Assembly: GCA_900550615.1 (NCBI GenBank)
Contig: URSX01000087.1
Location: 1 to 6,779 of the forward strand
DNA: 6,779 bases
Source: an uncultured Eubacteriales bacterium
Lineage (GTDB): Bacteria; Bacillota; Clostridia; Oscillospirales; Oscillospiraceae
Direction: 5' to 3'
In this document: positions 6,364 through 6,779 of the stretch, piece after piece
Layout: the number at the start of each line of letters is the position of its first letter
Position numbering within the stretch: position 1 is the stretch's first letter
Translations under genes and position numbers: made by a program
Notes under the pieces: model-generated
The model's input: the letters and a program-made list of their open reading frames with translations, nothing else
The model's database searches: none
Told to the model about the DNA's origin: nothing

Positions 6364-6407
6364 TGGTTTGAGGCCAGGAAGTCCCGTATTTTTGCGCCGC
6401 CGGGACC

Positions 6408-6443
6408 AAAAAGAAGATCCTGCACCTGTTCGGGTGCAGGACC
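6408..6443 (-). terminator. Intrinsic terminator of the MetRS tRNA-binding-domain gene
   Basis: An 11-bp stem (6416-6426 with 6433-6443, one G-U pair in the minus-strand RNA) closes a 6-nt loop and is followed by UUCUUUUU. It starts 10 nt after the stop codon at 6453. The plus-strand side has seven T's downstream (6447-6453), so the element could work in both directions, although no converging gene is present. Confidence 0.92.
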
Positions 6444-6452
6444 TTAGTTTTT

Positions 6453-6779
6453 TTAATAGAGCTTTGCGCCGGCGGGAATGTGAGGATCGACCATCAGCAA
6501 GTGGAGCTTTTCTTCGCCGTTTTCGTGATGCACAGCGGAGAGCAGCATACCGCAGAAGTCGATACCCATCATCGCTCTCGGGGGCAGGTTGGTGATGGCG
6601 ATGCAGGTCTTTCCAACCAGCTCCTCCGGCTCGTAATACTCGTGAATGCCAGAGAGGATCACCCGGTCTTCGCCGGTGCCGTCATCCAGAATAAACTTCA
6701 GCAGCTTCTTGCTCTTCTTCACATATAAGCACATCATAAACCGCTGGCTGGCTGAGAAAAACATCGTGCTGGAAAACAT
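6453..6779 (-). CDS. metG: Methionyl-tRNA synthetase C-terminal tRNA-binding domain, partial (5' part beyond the right edge)
   Basis: The visible 108 residues are an EMAPII/Trbp111-type OB-fold domain, which in methionyl-tRNA synthetase dimerises the enzyme and improves tRNA binding. Recognisable family segments are KKSKKLLKF (21-29), DDGTGEDRVILSGIHEYY (32-49), PEELVGKTCIAITNLPPR (51-68), MMGIDFCGMLLSA (70-82) and LLMVDPHIPAGAKLY (94-108). The stop at 6453 precedes a terminator, so this is the true C-terminus. The ATG at the window edge is not taken as the start, since the gene should continue to the right. It could equally be a free-standing MetRS beta subunit rather than the tail of a fused metG. 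The first 20 or so residues fit the family poorly: the expected D-x-R-V strand and the following Cys-Glu segment are not clear in this frame. Confidence 0.8.
   Translation of the reverse strand: MFSSTMFFSASQRFMMCLYVKKSKKLLKFILDDGTGEDRVILSGIHEYYEPEELVGKTCIAITNLPPRAMMGIDFCGMLLSAVHHENGEEKLHLLMVDPHIPAGAKLY

Noticed and set aside
6381..6406. A 6-bp inverted repeat (GTCCCG/CGGGAC) between the metG terminator and the next promoter
   Set aside because: The stem is short, the 14-nt loop is large and no U-tract follows. It is likely chance in GC-rich sequence.
4142..6595. An 817-codon open frame on the plus strand opposite the c-di-GMP gene
   Set aside because: It is almost wholly antisense to a gene with clear catalytic motifs, shows no recognisable domain and is rich in His, Gln, Leu and Gly as antisense GC-rich frames usually are. 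It also runs through a promoter and a terminator. I saw no ribosome binding site before its start.

Overview
The window reads as a GC-rich, low-complexity-free piece of a Gram-positive chromosome, most likely from the Clostridia (an Oscillospiraceae-like gut anaerobe). This placement is inference. It rests on strong AAAGGAG-type ribosome binding sites, textbook TTGACA-N17-TACAAT promoters, the RNA methyltransferase/dprA/topA gene order, and a Cys-rich sensor domain in the signalling protein of a kind familiar from clostridial diguanylate cyclases. Every gene supported here lies on the minus strand, so the window is described in transcription order, from high to low coordinates.

(1) 6779-6453: the 3' end of a gene for a methionyl-tRNA synthetase C-terminal tRNA-binding domain (metG or a separate beta subunit), closed by a strong intrinsic terminator at 6408-6443. 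(2) 6363-3854: a separate unit with its own promoter (6335-6363), a dyad over the predicted transcription start, a roughly 117-nt leader with a hairpin, and a 785-residue cyclic-di-GMP protein. Its order is receiver, HD-GYP, PAS-like, Cys-rich PAS-like, GGDEF, and both catalytic motifs look intact. (3) 3820-3261: a near-consensus promoter, a leader of about 120 nt holding a 17-position terminator hairpin and seven U's before the ribosome binding site, then a 134-residue membrane protein. That protein matches only the C-terminal half of the PnuC vitamin transporter family. A terminator (3216-3253) ends this unit. (4) 3214-1: a promoter whose -35 box touches the previous terminator's U-tract drives a tight operon of a SpoU/TrmH-family RNA methyltransferase, dprA and topA. 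topA runs off the left edge. The gaps are 3 and 9 nt, so translational coupling is likely.

Unit 4 is ordinary housekeeping: RNA modification, ssDNA handling during uptake or recombination, and supercoil relaxation. The parts that deserve attention are the half-length PnuC-like protein with its attenuator-like leader, and the two-headed c-di-GMP enzyme with a Cys-rich sensor module. There is no gene-free stretch over 300 bases. The three intergenic regions (3140-3260, 3666-3853, 6212-6452) are accounted for by promoters, leaders, hairpins and terminators. Long plus-strand reading frames, including one of 817 codons opposite the c-di-GMP gene, look like antisense shadows of GC-rich coding sequence.
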